Shown: positions 1 to 6,922, numbered from the stretch's first letter. The stretch is DNA of 14,509 nt from an uncultured Lentisphaeria bacterium (GCA_913042885.1 CAJWLW010000097.1:1-14509); one strand, 5' to 3'. Translations and numbers: made by a program. Notes: a model not told the origin generated them from the letters alone.

Positions 1-825
1 TTTGGCCTGCTGCTCAATGATGGTACGCAGGTCGGCGAACAGCACGAAGTTGGAAGTTGGACGGTCGTCACTGGTCCACTCATCGCCTTGCACGATCGTG
101 GCACCTCCGGTGACAACGAAAAAACCGCCCGGCCTGAAGTACTCGATGTGCCGTCCGACAAGATAATCGGCCGAATTGGTGCCTGGATCGACCCAGCGTA
201 AAACGGCCGGGTTGCCGATCACCTGCATGCTGCCCTCGGGTGAAATCTGGAAGGATCGGTCGCCGTCCATGATGAAATTCTCGGCGGGCGTCAACTGCTT
301 CGTTGTCAGCGGAACCACGGTGTTGTGTGCGTCATGGCGATAGCGGATAGTGATGCCTGCTTCGCCGCCGCCGTAGACAATGAGAAAGTCATCGGACGCT
401 GCAATAATGCGATCGACACCACCGCTGACGATCACTTCCGGAATCGCAGTCTGCCAATCGACAAAGGTCATATACAGTTCACCCTCTCCTACTGACCACA
501 CGACATTGCCGGTCATCTCCGGCGCGTCGGGCTCCATCTGGCCGTCGAGACCAACGATTCCGACTTTCACCGAGATCGTGCCGCTGCCCCCCTCCTGCAA
601 ATCGAGAACCACGAATTTCTGCTTGCCGGTGACACCATATCGCGGCCGCTCCTCCCAAACGCCTGTGAGGTTGACAGCAAGATTCTCGACACGTTCGTCG
701 AGGCTTTCGATCGACTGTTTCTGCCCGCTGCCACAGCCCGACAGCAGCAGCGTCAGTGCCGCCGCCGATGCAGCGGCATAGCAGCATATGTAACGATACG
801 GCCGTGACGTCAATATTTGACTCAT
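1..825 (-). CDS. Putative secreted lipoprotein, unknown function (3' end outside window)
   Basis: Reading the minus strand from the ATG at 825-823 gives 275 uninterrupted codons to the window edge, so the C-terminus is missing. The N-terminus is a type II signal peptide: Arg8 and Arg11, an Ala/Leu-rich stretch (about 17-28) and a lipobox LLSGC with the lipidated Cys at residue 31, followed by a Gly/Ser linker. A short heptad-like segment (SIESLDERVENLAV, about 36-49) follows, then a beta-rich body with many Gly, Val and Thr residues and motifs such as LTGVWEE and FVVLDLQEGGSG. That suggests a lipocalin-like or beta-sandwich fold, but I recognise no family. Export to the periplasm or outer membrane is inferred from the lipobox. 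It is divergent from the isomerase operon, with about 125 bases between. No good Shine-Dalgarno precedes the start. The reading frame is convincing; the function is unknown. Confidence 0.8.
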   Translation of the reverse strand, partial: MSQILTSRPYRYICCYAAASAAALTLLLSGCGSGQKQSIESLDERVENLAVNLTGVWEERPRYGVTGKQKFVVLDLQEGGSGTISVKVGIVGLDGQMEPDAPEMTGNVVWSVGEGELYMTFVDWQTAIPEVIVSGGVDRIIAASDDFLIVYGGGEAGITIRYRHDAHNTVVPLTTKQLTPAENFIMDGDRSFQISPEGSMQVIGNPAVLRWVDPGTNSADYLVGRHIEYFRPGGFFVVTGGATIVQGDEWTSDDRPTSNFVLFADLRTIIEQQAK

Positions 826-883
826 AAAATAGGTATGCGGTATGGTCCGGCGTGTTAAATGCCAATCCGGCTTTCCTAAAAGG

Positions 884-908
884 TAGCACGAGCAACCCTC
901 GCGTGCTA
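884..908. promoter_or_regulatory. Inverted repeat in divergent intergenic region, possible operator
   Basis: TAGCACG (884-890) and CGTGCTA (902-908) are perfect 7-base inverted arms separated by 11 bases. The inner bases AG and CT can extend the pairing with a small bulge. The repeat lies between the divergent lipoprotein and isomerase genes, 42 bases upstream of the isomerase start. It could be a repressor operator or a hairpin in the isomerase leader. No T-run follows, so it is not a terminator. I could not place a convincing -35/-10 pair around it. Confidence 0.35.
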
Positions 909-949
909 TCGTTCTCCTTTGACTACAACATCTTTGGAGGCGAGTGTCT

Positions 950-2401
950 ATGGCTGCGGCAAATATGAAAATCGGGTTCATTCCGGCTAATCGCGGTTTC
1001 TTCAGCAGCGAGCTCGCGGCTGCGATGCGATCAGAAACCATTGATGCCATGCGGCAACTGGCGCTCGATCCCGTGGTGCTCGAAGACGGCCAGTCAAATC
1101 TTGGCTGCGTCGAGACCCGGCAGGAAGCTGAGACCTGCGCCCGGTTGTTCCGCGAGCAGGAAGTCGAGGGCATCGTCATTGGTGCGGTCAATTTCGGCGA
1201 CGAGCAGGCCGCGGCCCTGGCCGTAAAGCAAGCGGGGCTGAACGTGCCTGTATTGATCTTCGGCTGCCAGGAAGAGCATGCACTGACACCCGGCATGAGC
1301 CGTCGCGATGCCTTCTGCGGGCTGCTCAGTATCGGTGAGGCCCTGCGCCAGATCGGTATTACCTACAGTGTGGGTCAACGGCCGGTCTGCTTTCCGTCCG
1401 ATCAGGCCTTCCGCGACGACCTCGACTGGTTTGTCCGCATCTGCCGGGTCGTCAACGGCATTCGCAAGGCGCGCTACGGCCAGATCGGTGCGCGGCCAGA
1501 CGCCTTCTGGACCTGCCGCTTCGATGAAAAACGTCTGCAGCGGCTCGGTCCGACTACTGTCACGCTTGATCTCTCCGAAGTATTCGGTGGTGTCCGTGCC
1601 ATCAGCGACGATGATGCCGAAGTCCGCGAGCTGATCGAATCGATCGCCAATTACGCCGATTCGTCGAAAATGGCAGAGGCAACCATGCTGCGCATGGCCA
1701 AGCTCGAGTTGTTCCTGCGCCGCTGGCAGGCGGAAAACGATCTCGACGCGTTCGCCGTGCAGTGCTGGACCAGTATCCAACGCCACTACGGTGTCTGCGC
1801 CTGCACCACGATGAGCCGTTTCACCGATACGCTCACCCCGGCAGCCTGCGAAGCGGATATCATCGGCACGCTCTCGATGCATGCGCTGCAATTGGCCAGC
1901 GGCAAACCCGCTGCCCTGGCAGACTGGAACAATCTGCACAACGACGACGACGACCTCGTCAATATCTGGCATTGCGGTGTGTTCCCGAAGAGCTTTGCCA
2001 AGGAGCAGCCGCGTCTGGCGTCGCACGACATCCTGTTGGCTGCCGGCGTCGCGCCCGCAAATCAGGTAGAGGGCGTCGTCGAGCTGCAGATGAAAGCGTC
2101 ACCGGTCACTTTGAGCCGGATCACGCAGGACGTCGACGGCGGCTGGCAGGCGCTGATTGCTCAAGGCCAGATCGAGGACAATCCGGCCAGTACATCGGGT
2201 TCGTATGGATGGTGCCGCATCGAAGATCTGCAATGGCTGTATCGCAACGTCGTGCTGCAGCGCTTCCCTCACCACGTGGCGATCACCCCGGCGACTATCG
2301 GCAACGTGCTGTGGGAAGCCTTCGGCAATTACCTTGGCTTCGACGTTTTCCATACCCGCCAAGCGACACCCGGTCAGTATCAGACCGCTATGCCGTTCTA
2401 A
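950..2401 (+). CDS. L-fucose/L-arabinose isomerase family protein (FucI/AraA-like)
   Basis: This 483-residue protein has the layout of the FucI/AraA superfamily, which interconverts aldoses and ketoses with a divalent metal (usually Mn) in the cytoplasm. The N-terminal half is Rossmann-like (KIGFIPANRGFF, then VPVLIFGCQEEHAL). The C-terminal half carries the expected metal ligands: Glu301 in ACEAD, Asp325 in ALADWNN and His341 in IWHCGVFP. The 24-residue Glu-to-Asp spacing equals that of E. coli FucI (E337, D361). I chose ATG 950 because GGAGG at 936-940 sits 9 bases upstream; an in-frame GTG at 944 is only 3 bases from it. The stop is followed after 14 bases by an MhpD-like gene, so the two are probably one operon. 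No kinase or aldolase of the classical fucose pathway is adjacent. The substrate cannot be assigned: fucose, arabinose or another sugar is possible. Confidence 0.86.
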   Translation: MAAANMKIGFIPANRGFFSSELAAAMRSETIDAMRQLALDPVVLEDGQSNLGCVETRQEAETCARLFREQEVEGIVIGAVNFGDEQAAALAVKQAGLNVPVLIFGCQEEHALTPGMSRRDAFCGLLSIGEALRQIGITYSVGQRPVCFPSDQAFRDDLDWFVRICRVVNGIRKARYGQIGARPDAFWTCRFDEKRLQRLGPTTVTLDLSEVFGGVRAISDDDAEVRELIESIANYADSSKMAEATMLRMAKLELFLRRWQAENDLDAFAVQCWTSIQRHYGVCACTTMSRFTDTLTPAACEADIIGTLSMHALQLASGKPAALADWNNLHNDDDDLVNIWHCGVFPKSFAKEQPRLASHDILLAAGVAPANQVEGVVELQMKASPVTLSRITQDVDGGWQALIAQGQIEDNPASTSGSYGWCRIEDLQWLYRNVVLQRFPHHVAITPATIGNVLWEAFGNYLGFDVFHTRQATPGQYQTAMPF

Positions 2402-2415
2402 CCAGGAACCATAAC

Positions 2416-3186
2416 ATGGCAAACGAATTCGCAACCCAGCTTTGGCAAGCCCGCCTGCAGGGGACCCAGGTCGATGTGCATGCGGTCGAGCTGCCACAGA
2501 CAGTCGACGAAGCCTACGATGTGCAGGCCGCAATCACCAAGCTGTCGAACGCAACGTCCATCGGCTACAAAGTCGGATTGACGACGGCGGCTGCCATGGC
2601 AGCGTTCGGAATGACGGATTCGATGTTCGGACCGATCTACGAGCAGTTCCTTTACGACAGTGGCGATGCCGCGCCCTGTACCCATCCGGTGTTGTTGGAG
2701 ACGGAGGTGCTCGTGGCCCTGGGACAGGATCTGCCGCCACGACCGGAGCCTTATACCGCGGCGGAAGTCGCCGCCGCAACCTCGTGGATCGCGGCGGGGT
2801 TCGAGCTGGTCGCCTGCCGGTTGAGCGAGAAACTGCCGGAACTGCCGCACCTGGCGATCGCCGACAGTGGGTTCAACGACGGTCTCGTCATCGGTGACCG
2901 GACGGACGATTGGTCAGTTCTCGATCTATTCCGTACGCCTGTGAGCCTGACGATCAACGGTGCCGAGAAAGACCGCGGGCACACAGGAGCTTCCCTCTAC
3001 GGCGAGCCGTTTGCCGTGGCAGCTTGGCTGGCGAATCACCCTGTGCTCGCCGCCACCGGCCTGAAAGCCGGTGCAATTGTGGCGACCGGAACCTGCACCG
3101 GGATGGTGCCCGTTGGTCCCGGCGATACCGCTCACGGCGTGATCGATGGTTTAGGGGAAGTGACAGTGAATTTCGTCGCTGCCTGA
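2416..3186 (+). CDS. 2-keto-4-pentenoate hydratase / fumarylacetoacetate hydrolase family protein (MhpD-like)
   Basis: This 256-residue protein matches the usual length of MhpD-type hydratases. The family uses a divalent metal to hydrate, decarboxylate or hydrolyse 2-keto acids in the cytoplasm. Visible features are YKVGLT with Lys52, LETEV with metal ligands Glu95 and Glu97, a third acidic ligand Glu130 in AAGFELV, the ADSGFND motif (150-155) and the C-terminal TGTCTGMVPVGPGD. The reading frame is open well upstream into the isomerase gene. I chose ATG 2416 because AGGA (2404-2407) lies 8 bases before it and MANEF is a natural N-terminus. It is the second gene of a two-gene operon after the FucI-like isomerase. 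This suggests a 2-keto-3-deoxy sugar acid as substrate rather than the aromatic meta-cleavage product of MhpD itself; that is inference. It ends 111 bases before the convergent apt gene. Confidence 0.85.
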   Translation: MANEFATQLWQARLQGTQVDVHAVELPQTVDEAYDVQAAITKLSNATSIGYKVGLTTAAAMAAFGMTDSMFGPIYEQFLYDSGDAAPCTHPVLLETEVLVALGQDLPPRPEPYTAAEVAAATSWIAAGFELVACRLSEKLPELPHLAIADSGFNDGLVIGDRTDDWSVLDLFRTPVSLTINGAEKDRGHTGASLYGEPFAVAAWLANHPVLAATGLKAGAIVATGTCTGMVPVGPGDTAHGVIDGLGEVTVNFVAA

Positions 3187-3297
3187 CCGCTCCGCAAAAA
3201 CGCCACGAGACCTCTGCGCCCGTATACTCAGCCTGTCCAAGACCGATAGAAGCCTCTTCAGTTTCTGCCTACTCTGCGTTCCCGAAGCACGGCCCGG

Positions 3298-3825
3298 TCA
3301 ATCGCTCACCTCGATCAAAGAATTCACCGTATAGCCGTCGAGCTTGTCACGACCGTTGAGAAGTGACAGCTCAATGACAAACTCCAGCGCGATGATGCGG
3401 GCGCCTATCTTTTCGATCAAATCCGCTCCCGCCTTCGCGGTGCCGCCGGTCGCCAGCAAGTCATCGACAATCAGCACCCGTTCACCGACGGACACCGCGT
3501 CGATATGGATCTCCACCGCCGCCGATCCGTACTCGAGGTCGTACGATACCGAGTGTGTTTTCCACGGCAGCTTACCTTGCTTGCGCACCAGTGAAATCCC
3601 GCAGCCAAGCTTGTATGCCAAGGCCGAGCCGAAAATGAAGCCGCGTGCATCGATCACGACGATCGAGTCGATCTGCTGATTCTCGTAGCGCCCCCCGATA
3701 ATGTCGATCACTTCCGCAAACAACGCACCGTCCTGCAGGATCGGTGAAATGTCCTTGAACATGATCCCCGGCTTCGGAAAGTCAGGAATGTCGCGTATCG
3801 CTGCTGTCAATGTCTCAAGACTCAC
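3298..3825 (-). CDS. apt: Adenine phosphoribosyltransferase
   Basis: Apt converts adenine and PRPP to AMP and pyrophosphate (purine salvage, cytoplasm). The 175-residue length is normal. The sequence shows the family N-terminus IPDFPKPGIMFKDISPIL (13-30), the ARGFIFG loop (60-66), RKQGKLPWKT (81-90) and the PRPP-binding loop VLIVDDLLATGGTA (117-130) with its paired Asp residues. The start is GTG at 3825-3823, preceded by a strong GAGGAGG Shine-Dalgarno five bases away. The start lies inside the last codons of the upstream dciA gene on the same strand (11-base overlap), indicating translational coupling. It is convergent with the MhpD-like gene; no clear terminator hairpin is visible in the 111 bases between. 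Confidence 0.97.
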   Translation of the reverse strand: MSLETLTAAIRDIPDFPKPGIMFKDISPILQDGALFAEVIDIIGGRYENQQIDSIVVIDARGFIFGSALAYKLGCGISLVRKQGKLPWKTHSVSYDLEYGSAAVEIHIDAVSVGERVLIVDDLLATGGTAKAGADLIEKIGARIIALEFVIELSLLNGRDKLDGYTVNSLIEVSD

Positions 3826-4303
3826 GATTGCCTCCTCGCTTGTTTCCAGGGCGCATCGTCGTTCCGCCGACGATCAATTTGACATCCCTGATGCGGCCGG
3901 AGCTGAGACGCGTGACCGCGTCGATCATCTGCTGCCGTACCCCGAAACTCTGGATGTGATAGCGAAATGCGGCGTTGAAGACTTCCACATGCAGAACATC
4001 ACCTTCGATCCGCCGCGGCACCGCCTGCTTCGCGGTCATTTCATCGACGATACTGTCCCATTGATCGACGATGGTGCGCATCAACACTTGCTCATCACCA
4101 TCCATTTCAGCCTTGAGCGCGTCGATCAATCCGCCAATCCCACGTGCTGCGGGTTGTTTCGACTCCAGCTCGCGATCAGCGAGCTCCTCACCGTACCACT
4201 CCCGCAAGAGCCGTTCGCGCGACAGCGTTTTGGCGGGCCGCGACCGACCGAAATTGATGCGGCTGGTGCTGCGATATTTGAGATTGTCGTCGGAGTCAGG
4301 CAT
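3815..4303 (-). CDS. dciA: DciA-like protein, DUF721 (replicative helicase-loading factor family)
   Basis: This 162-residue protein has a charged, probably disordered N-terminal arm (about 1-55, rich in Arg, Glu and Ser). The DUF721/DciA core runs from about 56 to 146: GLIDALKAEM, then QWDSIVDEMT with the conserved Trp82, LHVEVFNAAFRYHI and QQMIDAVT. The C-terminal tail is short, basic and Gly-rich. DciA proteins act with the replicative helicase DnaB during initiation in bacteria lacking DnaC or DnaI. The family call rests on this pattern rather than an alignment. The gene overlaps apt by 11 bases, making a two-gene unit. The start ATG at 4303 faces yggS across a very short divergent gap (42 bases), so the two promoters must overlap. 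No strong Shine-Dalgarno is visible. Confidence 0.78.
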   Translation of the reverse strand: MPDSDDNLKYRSTSRINFGRSRPAKTLSRERLLREWYGEELADRELESKQPAARGIGGLIDALKAEMDGDEQVLMRTIVDQWDSIVDEMTAKQAVPRRIEGDVLHVEVFNAAFRYHIQSFGVRQQMIDAVTRLSSGRIRDVKLIVGGTTMRPGNKRGGNRES

Positions 4304-4345
4304 ATTGCGTCACGTCACTTAATGCGTGTTAATTCGCGGTCCACG

Positions 4346-5032
4346 ATGAAAACTAAGATCACCTCACGACTCGACGATGTCAATCGACGGATTGCGGCCC
4401 TGGCAACAACAGCCGGCCGCGACCCGGAAAACGTGCGCCTGATCGCGGTCAGCAAAACGATAGACTGCGATCGTATCCGCGAGGCCTACGATGCCGGGCA
4501 ACGCCACTTCGGTGAGAACCGAATTCAAGAGTTGGTGGAAAAAGCCGCGGTGCTGCCGAGCGATATCGAGTGGCACGTTGTCGGCCATGTGCAACGCAAC
4601 AAAGTGCGTCCCGCCGTGCAGCACAGTTACCTGATTCACTCGGTCGACTCCCTGCAAATGCTGCAGCGCATCGATAGTATAGCGGGCGAGCTGGGCAAGG
4701 TGCAGAACATCCTGCTGCAGGCGAACTTCATCGGCGAGGCAACAAAGTCCGGGCTTTCCGAGACAGCCCTCGAAGAACTCGCCGTGGCAGTGGGCGACTG
4801 TAGCAACGTCGCGTTCCTCGGCTTCATGACCATGGCGCCGTTCGGAGCGACTACGGAAACCCTTGCCGAAGTTTTCGGCGGGCTGCGTGACTTTCGCGAC
4901 CGCCTGGCCGCAACCCACGACCTGCCGTTGAGCGAGTTGTCGATGGGAATGTCCGACGACTACCAACACGCTATCGCGCACGGCGCAACCCTCGTCCGGA
5001 TCGGCACCGCTATCTTCGGGAAACGGTTATAG
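4346..5032 (+). CDS. yggS: YggS/PROSC family pyridoxal phosphate homeostasis protein
   Basis: This 228-residue alanine-racemase-fold protein binds PLP and helps keep free PLP and amino-acid pools balanced (cytoplasm). The PLP lysine is Lys37 in LIAVSKTI, matching Lys36 of E. coli YggS. Other family signatures are HFGENRIQEL, IEWHVVGHVQRNK, HSVDS, LGFMTMAPFGA and LSMGMSDDYQHAIAHGATLVRIG near the end. The frame is open far upstream because it shadows dciA. Starts at 4322 (eight extra residues) and 4346 are both possible, and neither has a clear ribosome binding site. I prefer 4346 because it gives the usual N-terminus. Orthologues often sit near proC or the ylm cluster, but here it is alone. 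It ends 4 bases before the convergent glycosyltransferase, leaving no room for a separate terminator. Confidence 0.94.
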   Translation: MKTKITSRLDDVNRRIAALATTAGRDPENVRLIAVSKTIDCDRIREAYDAGQRHFGENRIQELVEKAAVLPSDIEWHVVGHVQRNKVRPAVQHSYLIHSVDSLQMLQRIDSIAGELGKVQNILLQANFIGEATKSGLSETALEELAVAVGDCSNVAFLGFMTMAPFGATTETLAEVFGGLRDFRDRLAATHDLPLSELSMGMSDDYQHAIAHGATLVRIGTAIFGKRL

Positions 5033-5036
5033 GATT

Positions 5037-6194
5037 TCAATCAACGTCCTGCCGCGGCACACCGAAGCTGTCGACAATCTGCGGTACCAGCGTGTCCCAC
5101 GAAAAATCACGCGAGCGTTCGTAACCGCCGCCGGCAATACGCCTGCACAGCTTTGGATCGTCTAATAGCCGGGCCACTGCAGCCGCCAGACTATCAGGGT
5201 TGCCGGGTTCGAAAAAGATGATATTCTCGCCCTCCGTAGCAATCTCCCGGATCGCCTTCAACGGAGCCGCCACCACAACGGTGCCGCTGGCCCAGTACTC
5301 CATGAGCTTCAGGGTGATGATCATGTCGTTTGCTTCAGTCACCGGTCTTGGTATCACGCCGACACGGATCTTGCGCAGCTGCCCCGGCACTTCGGCATGA
5401 GCCACGTGACCGGTAAAGGTCAAAAAATCGTCAAGCCCTTCACGTCGGACGGCGCGTTTGACGCTGTCCAACACCCGCCCGTCACCGACAACGCGAAGAT
5501 CAAAGTCGACGCCGTCACGCCGCAGCTTGGCAGCCATCGGCACCAACAACCCCACGCCATGCTGTTTGTCAACCAGGCCGACATGCCCGATCGTGCGATT
5601 GCTGCCCGATTCTTTCTCGGCCGAGAAACGCTCGAGCGTGACTCCGTCGTAAACAACATCGATCATCTGCTCAGCCACGCCCAGGCGACAGAGGTGCTGC
5701 TTCATCGTATCCGAGACAACAACCACTCTGGCCGACCGTTTGATGATCATTACTTCGAGCCGCACAAACAGCCAGCCGAGCATGCGGGTAAAAACGTTGG
5801 TCGCGGCGACGCGGTAATACTCGGCATGCAGATCGGTGATGTCGTACATCAACTGAGGTCGCGGGATAATCCCGGTGATGGCAACAAGCAGTCCGGCCAG
5901 CGCGTTGTGGATGACAAAGAGGTCGGCAGATTTGCGCAGGCGCAGAAAAGTGCTGAACAGCCGGAAGTTGAACTTGACGGCACTGAACACCGCAGACCGC
6001 AACTTCGAAGGTGCCGGGATCGAAATGACAGGGATGCCTTCGACCATGTCACTGTGTGACGGCGCAACGATCGTGACAACACGGCCGCGATCAGCAAGTT
6101 CCCGGGCAATCTTTACCGTGCGGATGCCCCCAGCCCCCACCAGCGGCGAGACAAGGTCATGACAGACCACGACAGCATCGGGAGGTTGTAGCAT
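5037..6194 (-). CDS. Glycosyltransferase family 4/group 1 (GT-B fold)
   Basis: This 385-residue protein is a typical two-domain GT-B glycosyltransferase that would move a sugar from a nucleotide sugar to a glycan or lipid acceptor at the cytoplasmic membrane face. The N-terminal acceptor domain shows PLVGAGGIRTVKIARELADRG (the glycine loop, about 17-37) and VIHNALAG. The hydrophobic AGLLVAITGII and amphipathic LGWLFVRLEVMIIKRSA segments fit membrane association. The C-terminal donor domain has TIGHVGLVDKQHG (201-213), LRVVGDG (233-239), FLTFTGHVAHAEVP and the GT4 signature region TEANDMIITLKLMEYWASG (286-304). The donor and acceptor are unknown. No other polysaccharide genes are adjacent, so it is an orphan. 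It lies downstream of tRNA-Tyr on the same strand, about 120 bases away, behind unusual repeats. The start at ATG 6194 has no good Shine-Dalgarno. Confidence 0.88.
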   Translation of the reverse strand: MLQPPDAVVVCHDLVSPLVGAGGIRTVKIARELADRGRVVTIVAPSHSDMVEGIPVISIPAPSKLRSAVFSAVKFNFRLFSTFLRLRKSADLFVIHNALAGLLVAITGIIPRPQLMYDITDLHAEYYRVAATNVFTRMLGWLFVRLEVMIIKRSARVVVVSDTMKQHLCRLGVAEQMIDVVYDGVTLERFSAEKESGSNRTIGHVGLVDKQHGVGLLVPMAAKLRRDGVDFDLRVVGDGRVLDSVKRAVRREGLDDFLTFTGHVAHAEVPGQLRKIRVGVIPRPVTEANDMIITLKLMEYWASGTVVVAAPLKAIREIATEGENIIFFEPGNPDSLAAAVARLLDDPKLCRRIAGGGYERSRDFSWDTLVPQIVDSFGVPRQDVD

Positions 6195-6205
6195 CGGCGA
6201 CGGCG

Positions 6206-6297
6206 AGGTTTCAGATTTCCGTACGCAGGTTTCAGCGAACCGGAGATTGGCAATAATTGCTCGATCTTGCTATTACGGTTCGCGGAACACTGAAACC
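6206..6297. repeat. Direct and inverted repeats between tRNA-Tyr and glycosyltransferase gene
   Basis: AGGTTTCAG occurs at 6206-6214 and again at 6227-6235, exactly 21 bases apart (two helical turns). Its complement CTGAAACC is at 6290-6297. The second copy is also the outer half of a larger inverted repeat: GGTTTCAGCGAACCG (6228-6242) pairs with CGGTTCG (6276-6282) and CTGAAACC (6290-6297), interrupted by a 7-base bulge. The loop (6243-6275) holds the near-palindrome GCAATAATTGC. On the minus strand this lies just before the glycosyltransferase start and just after tRNA-Tyr. It could be an operator or a leader RNA structure. There is no T-run, so a simple intrinsic terminator is unlikely. 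Confidence 0.55.
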
Positions 6298-6316
6298 AGC
6301 AAAGAAAATCATGGAG

Positions 6317-6401
6317 TGGTGGTAGGGGGAGGATTCGAACCTCCGAAGGCTACGCCAGTAGATTTACAGTCTACCCCCTTTGACCGCTCGGGAACCCTAC
6401 C
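6317..6401 (-). tRNA. tRNA-Tyr (anticodon GTA)
   Basis: The minus strand folds as a class II bacterial tRNA of 85 bases including an encoded CCA. The acceptor arms are GGTAGGG (6401-6395) and CCCTACC (6327-6321), followed by discriminator A and CCA at 6319-6317. The anticodon GTA is at 6367-6365 in the context ACTGTAAATC. It has a long variable arm typical of bacterial tRNA-Tyr and a T-loop GGTTCGAATCC. Length and arms closely match E. coli tRNA-Tyr. It is a single gene here, without the tRNA-Gly/Thr/tuf neighbours common elsewhere. Confidence 0.98.
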
Positions 6402-6437
6402 AGGATTACATCAGACGCAAAAAAAAAATCGGGGCCT

Positions 6438-6466
6438 GTAATATAGCGCGAAACCGGATAGGTCAA
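6438..6466 (-). promoter_or_regulatory. Sigma-70-type promoter of tRNA-Tyr
   Basis: On the minus strand TTGACC (6466-6461) and TATTAC (6443-6438) are separated by exactly 17 bases. The bases after the -10 are GC-rich (AGGCCCCG), as is usual for stringently controlled stable-RNA promoters. The predicted start near 6431 leaves a leader of about 30 bases, containing a run of ten T (6428-6419), before the mature tRNA end at 6401. Confidence 0.7.
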
Positions 6467-6922
6467 ACCAGACCAAGGCAAGTCCGCGCTTCAAGAAACG
6501 CTTCAGAGCCACCGACGGGTCTGCCACCCGGTTGCTCAGCATATCCGCTACAGACGCAGCCGACGCAAAAAAAACAGCGATTCGCCTTTGGACACCTGAT
6601 CCTCGGCAAACCGTCGCTTCTTGCCCTCGCACTGTAACACGCCCCAGCTGCAGCACCGGTAGGTGGCGGTTTTTTCCACCGTGGCTGCGCATACTGCATT
6701 GAGCCCGATTTACTTGATACACGACCATACCGCGCTGCTGTCGTCCTTGCCCTCGAGCACAATGCTTTAATCCGGTCCACCCAAACTGTGCCGCAACGGT
6801 TGTATCTTGAACCCTGACCCAATTCATTAATTTGTTTTATATGGCAAGCCTGCAATTTGCGTCCGGTGCACATGGGGCTATCGTAGATGCATCTGTCACA
6901 ACATCCGCATCGGTACTTGTTT
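6467..6922. other. Stretch without a confident gene
   Basis: About 450 bases between the tRNA-Tyr promoter and glcE hold no frame I can assign with confidence. Visible are: a possible small minus-strand Cys-containing ORF (6548-6679, listed separately); a second copy of the A-run motif GACGC followed by eight A (6562-6574), resembling the tRNA leader at 6414-6428; a short potential stem GGTGG/CCACC around a T6 run (6662-6680); and an AT-rich segment (6821-6842) that is the likeliest place for the glcE promoter, although no good -35/-10 pair is clear. Longer open frames here on either strand lack family features and normal codon pattern. Confidence 0.5.
6548..6679 (-). pseudogene. Possible small Cys-containing ORF, perhaps frameshifted
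   Basis: From a GTG at 6679 the minus strand encodes 43 residues (beginning VEKTATYRCCSWGVLQCEG and ending LRRLRL). The wobble positions are GC-rich, and the middle is acidic/basic and looks protein-like. Two homopolymers bound it. Removing one A from the A6 run near 6670-6675 would join it to an ATG at 6692. Removing one T from the T8 run at 6567-6574 would extend it into a frame reading FFCVGCVCSGY, adding a second Cys cluster. The combination of an early and a late Cys cluster resembles a small zinc ribbon, but I recognise no family and there is no Shine-Dalgarno. It may be a decayed gene, a sequencing artefact in homopolymers, or chance. Confidence 0.25.

Noticed and set aside
1094..2026. 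Long open frame on the minus strand opposite the isomerase
   Set aside because: It mirrors the isomerase codons, has low-complexity composition and no family motifs; the plus-strand frame carries the metal-ligand motifs.
1762..2415. N-terminal extension of the MhpD-like protein into the isomerase gene
   Set aside because: The extension is an out-of-frame reading of the isomerase; ATG 2416 has a ribosome binding site and a normal family N-terminus.
3701..4345. N-terminal extension of YggS
   Set aside because: The extra residues are a shadow of the antisense dciA and start of apt.
6317..6401. tRNA-Tyr as an integration site for a genomic island
   Set aside because: No integrase, no repeated tRNA 3' end and no composition shift are visible on either side.
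6812..6826. CCTGACCCAATTC-like segment resembling ends of Y1 (REP-associated) transposase elements
   Set aside because: It is a single short match with no paired end and no transposase gene; probably chance.
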